Shown here piece by piece: positions 5,760-6,651 of a DNA stretch of 6,651 bases. Every line of letters starts with the position of its first letter. Position 1 is the first letter of the stretch. A model generated the notes under the pieces. The model ran no database searches. It saw only the letters and a list, made by a program, of their open reading frames with translations, and was not told the DNA's origin. This stretch comes from Deltaproteobacteria bacterium (lineage in GTDB: Bacteria > Desulfobacterota > Desulfobacteria > Desulfobacterales > C00003060). The DNA lies in assembly GCA_019309815.1 (NCBI GenBank), contig JAFDFO010000124.1, forward strand, positions 1 through 6,651, given 5' to 3'. Both the position numbers and the translations under genes were made by a program.

Positions 5760-6329
5760 ATGACATCACATATGTTGACTCCTGAAAACGCCATTTTCCT
5801 GATTATTGATCTGCAGGAAAAACTCCTCCCAAAGGTTTTCGAATTCGAGCGGGCAACCACGAATTGTATCCTTCTGATCAAGTTCGCTCGAATTACCGGA
5901 ATCCCGCTATTGGTCACTACCCAGTACGAGCGGGGTTTAGGACCTATCGTCGAGGAAATCAAAAGGGAGGTGTCCGGAATAACTTCTTTGGATAAGGTTG
6001 AGTTTGGTTGTTTTGACAACGATCGCTTTCTGGAAAGGATCAAGGACCTTGGACATGCGCGAAACACTGTGGTCCTGTGTGGTATAGAGAGTCATATCTG
6101 TGTGACGCAAACCGCTCTTGGCGCCTTGAAAGAGGGCTACAACGTTCACGTTGCCTCGGATGCTACTTCATCGCGGACGCAGTGGAACTGGAAGGTTGGA
6201 CTGGATCGAATGAGTCAGGCGGGTGCTGTTAAAAGCTCTACTGAAATGATCCTTTACGAGATTTTACGCAGGAGTGATTCAGCCGAGTTCAAGGCGATAC
6301 TTCCGTACTTGCGAAATCCATCTCCTTGA
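5760..6329 (+). CDS. Isochorismatase-family cysteine hydrolase, ISOC1/ISOC2-like
   Basis: This is a cytoplasmic alpha/beta hydrolase of the isochorismatase-like superfamily, whose members cleave amides or related bonds (for example nicotinamide, N-carbamoyl compounds, isochorismate). The 189-residue protein has the family triad D17 (in LIIDLQEKL), K79 (LDKVEFGCF) and C114 (GIESHICVTQTAL), with the usual loop before the nucleophilic cysteine. TTQYERGLG (53-61) and SDATSSR (133-139) resemble the ISOC1/ISOC2 branch more than nicotinamidases, whose metal-binding D-x-H is not obvious here. Substrate is unknown for most of this branch, so I name only the family. The ATG at 5760 has GAGAG (5746-5750) 9 nt upstream; an in-frame ATG at 5772 is a possible alternative. 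It is followed after 36 bp by a small membrane-protein gene without an intervening terminator, so they may share a transcript. Confidence 0.88.
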   Translation: MTSHMLTPENAIFLIIDLQEKLLPKVFEFERATTNCILLIKFARITGIPLLVTTQYERGLGPIVEEIKREVSGITSLDKVEFGCFDNDRFLERIKDLGHARNTVVLCGIESHICVTQTALGALKEGYNVHVASDATSSRTQWNWKVGLDRMSQAGAVKSSTEMILYEILRRSDSAEFKAILPYLRNPSP

Positions 6330-6365
6330 TCCCTCACCTTTTACCCGGGGTACTCTTCATTTCCT

Positions 6366-6629
6366 ATGAAGCTGCAAAAGAACCCATCTTTTCGTCAGGT
6401 CGCTACCGTCTGGCACAATTCTGATCCCGTCTGCTTCATCATGTCGGTCTTCGCAGCGGTTGTCTTCTATTTCAGTCTGGCAGGTGTCAGCGTTGCCCTG
6501 GAAAACCACGCGTACAAGAGTCACTGTTGGGTCCCAATAACGTTAATGTTTCTGAGCGGTATACTAATGATTACCAACTTCTTTCGCATGTTGAGACGGA
6601 TCGTCAGGCGCCCAACGGAAGAAGCATAG
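6366..6629 (+). CDS. Small two-helix membrane protein of unknown function
   Basis: I do not recognise this 87-residue protein. It has a basic, polar N-terminus (1-20), a first hydrophobic segment at about 22-45, a short polar loop with one histidine and one cysteine (about 46-54), a second hydrophobic segment at about 55-75, and a basic tail RMLRRIVRR (74-82). The positive charges at both ends predict that both termini face the cytoplasm. There is no signal-peptide cleavage motif and no catalytic motif. The ATG at 6366 is the only usable start near the beginning, but no good Shine-Dalgarno site precedes it; the next in-frame ATG (6441) would cut into the first helix. The gap of 36 bp after the isochorismatase-family gene, and a likely next start 10 bp after its stop, suggest it sits inside an operon. 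Confidence 0.65.
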   Translation: MKLQKNPSFRQVATVWHNSDPVCFIMSVFAAVVFYFSLAGVSVALENHAYKSHCWVPITLMFLSGILMITNFFRMLRRIVRRPTEEA

Positions 6630-6639
6630 CAGGTGACTA

Positions 6640-6651
6640 ATGTTGCGTCTC
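6640..6651 (+). CDS. Possible start of a further gene, cut by the right edge
   Basis: An ATG at 6640 follows AGGTGA (6631-6636), which is a reasonable ribosome site, and lies 10 bp after the stop of the membrane-protein gene. Only four codons (MLRL) are in the window, so nothing can be said about the product. Confidence 0.35.

Noticed and set aside
5710..5763. A 17-codon frame ending in ATGA overlap with the isochorismatase-family gene, with a C-x-x-C pair
   Set aside because: It has no ribosome site, and its ATG overlaps the -10 box of the best promoter, so it would lie upstream of the transcription start.
6342..6352. TACCC-G-GGGTA as a terminator after the isochorismatase-family gene
   Set aside because: The loop would be a single base, which cannot form, and no strong T run follows.

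Overview
This window carries ordinary chromosomal housekeeping genes of a bacterium with moderate GC content. The best guess at lineage is Desulfobacterota (former Deltaproteobacteria). This rests on the hsp20-lon gene pair, a short 120-residue DksA with four zinc cysteines, and the general look of the proteins; no rRNA or other marker is present to confirm it. I see no phage, transposon, CRISPR array, tRNA or rRNA.

Layout. Left block, minus strand (1-2554): a small heat-shock protein gene (hsp20) and lon form a two-gene operon behind a good sigma70-type promoter at 2526-2554. The lon gene runs off the left edge and is broken by a perfect 20-bp tandem duplication at 336-375. The duplication shifts the frame after residue 533 and stops translation at 270, before the sensor-2 arginine and the whole peptidase domain. 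Beyond it, the correct frame stays open with Lon sequence to the window edge, so the lesion is recent, reversible, or a sequence/assembly error. Centre, plus strand (2879-4153): dksA and a PHP-domain phosphoesterase gene lie 6 bp apart, preceded by a gene-free stretch of about 450 bp holding small inverted repeats. A minus-strand gene for an RlmD/RumA-type rRNA uracil methyltransferase (4229-5620) converges on them. Right block, plus strand (5760-6651): an isochorismatase-family cysteine hydrolase of the ISOC1-like type, an 87-residue two-helix membrane protein, and probably the first codons of another gene.

How the genes relate. Hsp20 and Lon together cover holding and degrading damaged proteins. 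DksA tunes RNA polymerase with ppGpp. The PHP enzyme resembles the TrpH/RNase AM group that acts on nucleotides or RNA 5' ends, so dksA and this gene make a plausible transcription/RNA turnover pair. RlmD modifies 23S rRNA. The rlmD and isochorismatase genes diverge from a 139-bp gap with a 12-bp-armed inverted repeat, which overlaps a putative rlmD promoter whose start point would coincide with the rlmD ATG.

I did not find an undescribed multi-gene system. The items most worth checking are the lon duplication and the inverted repeat at 5635-5664.
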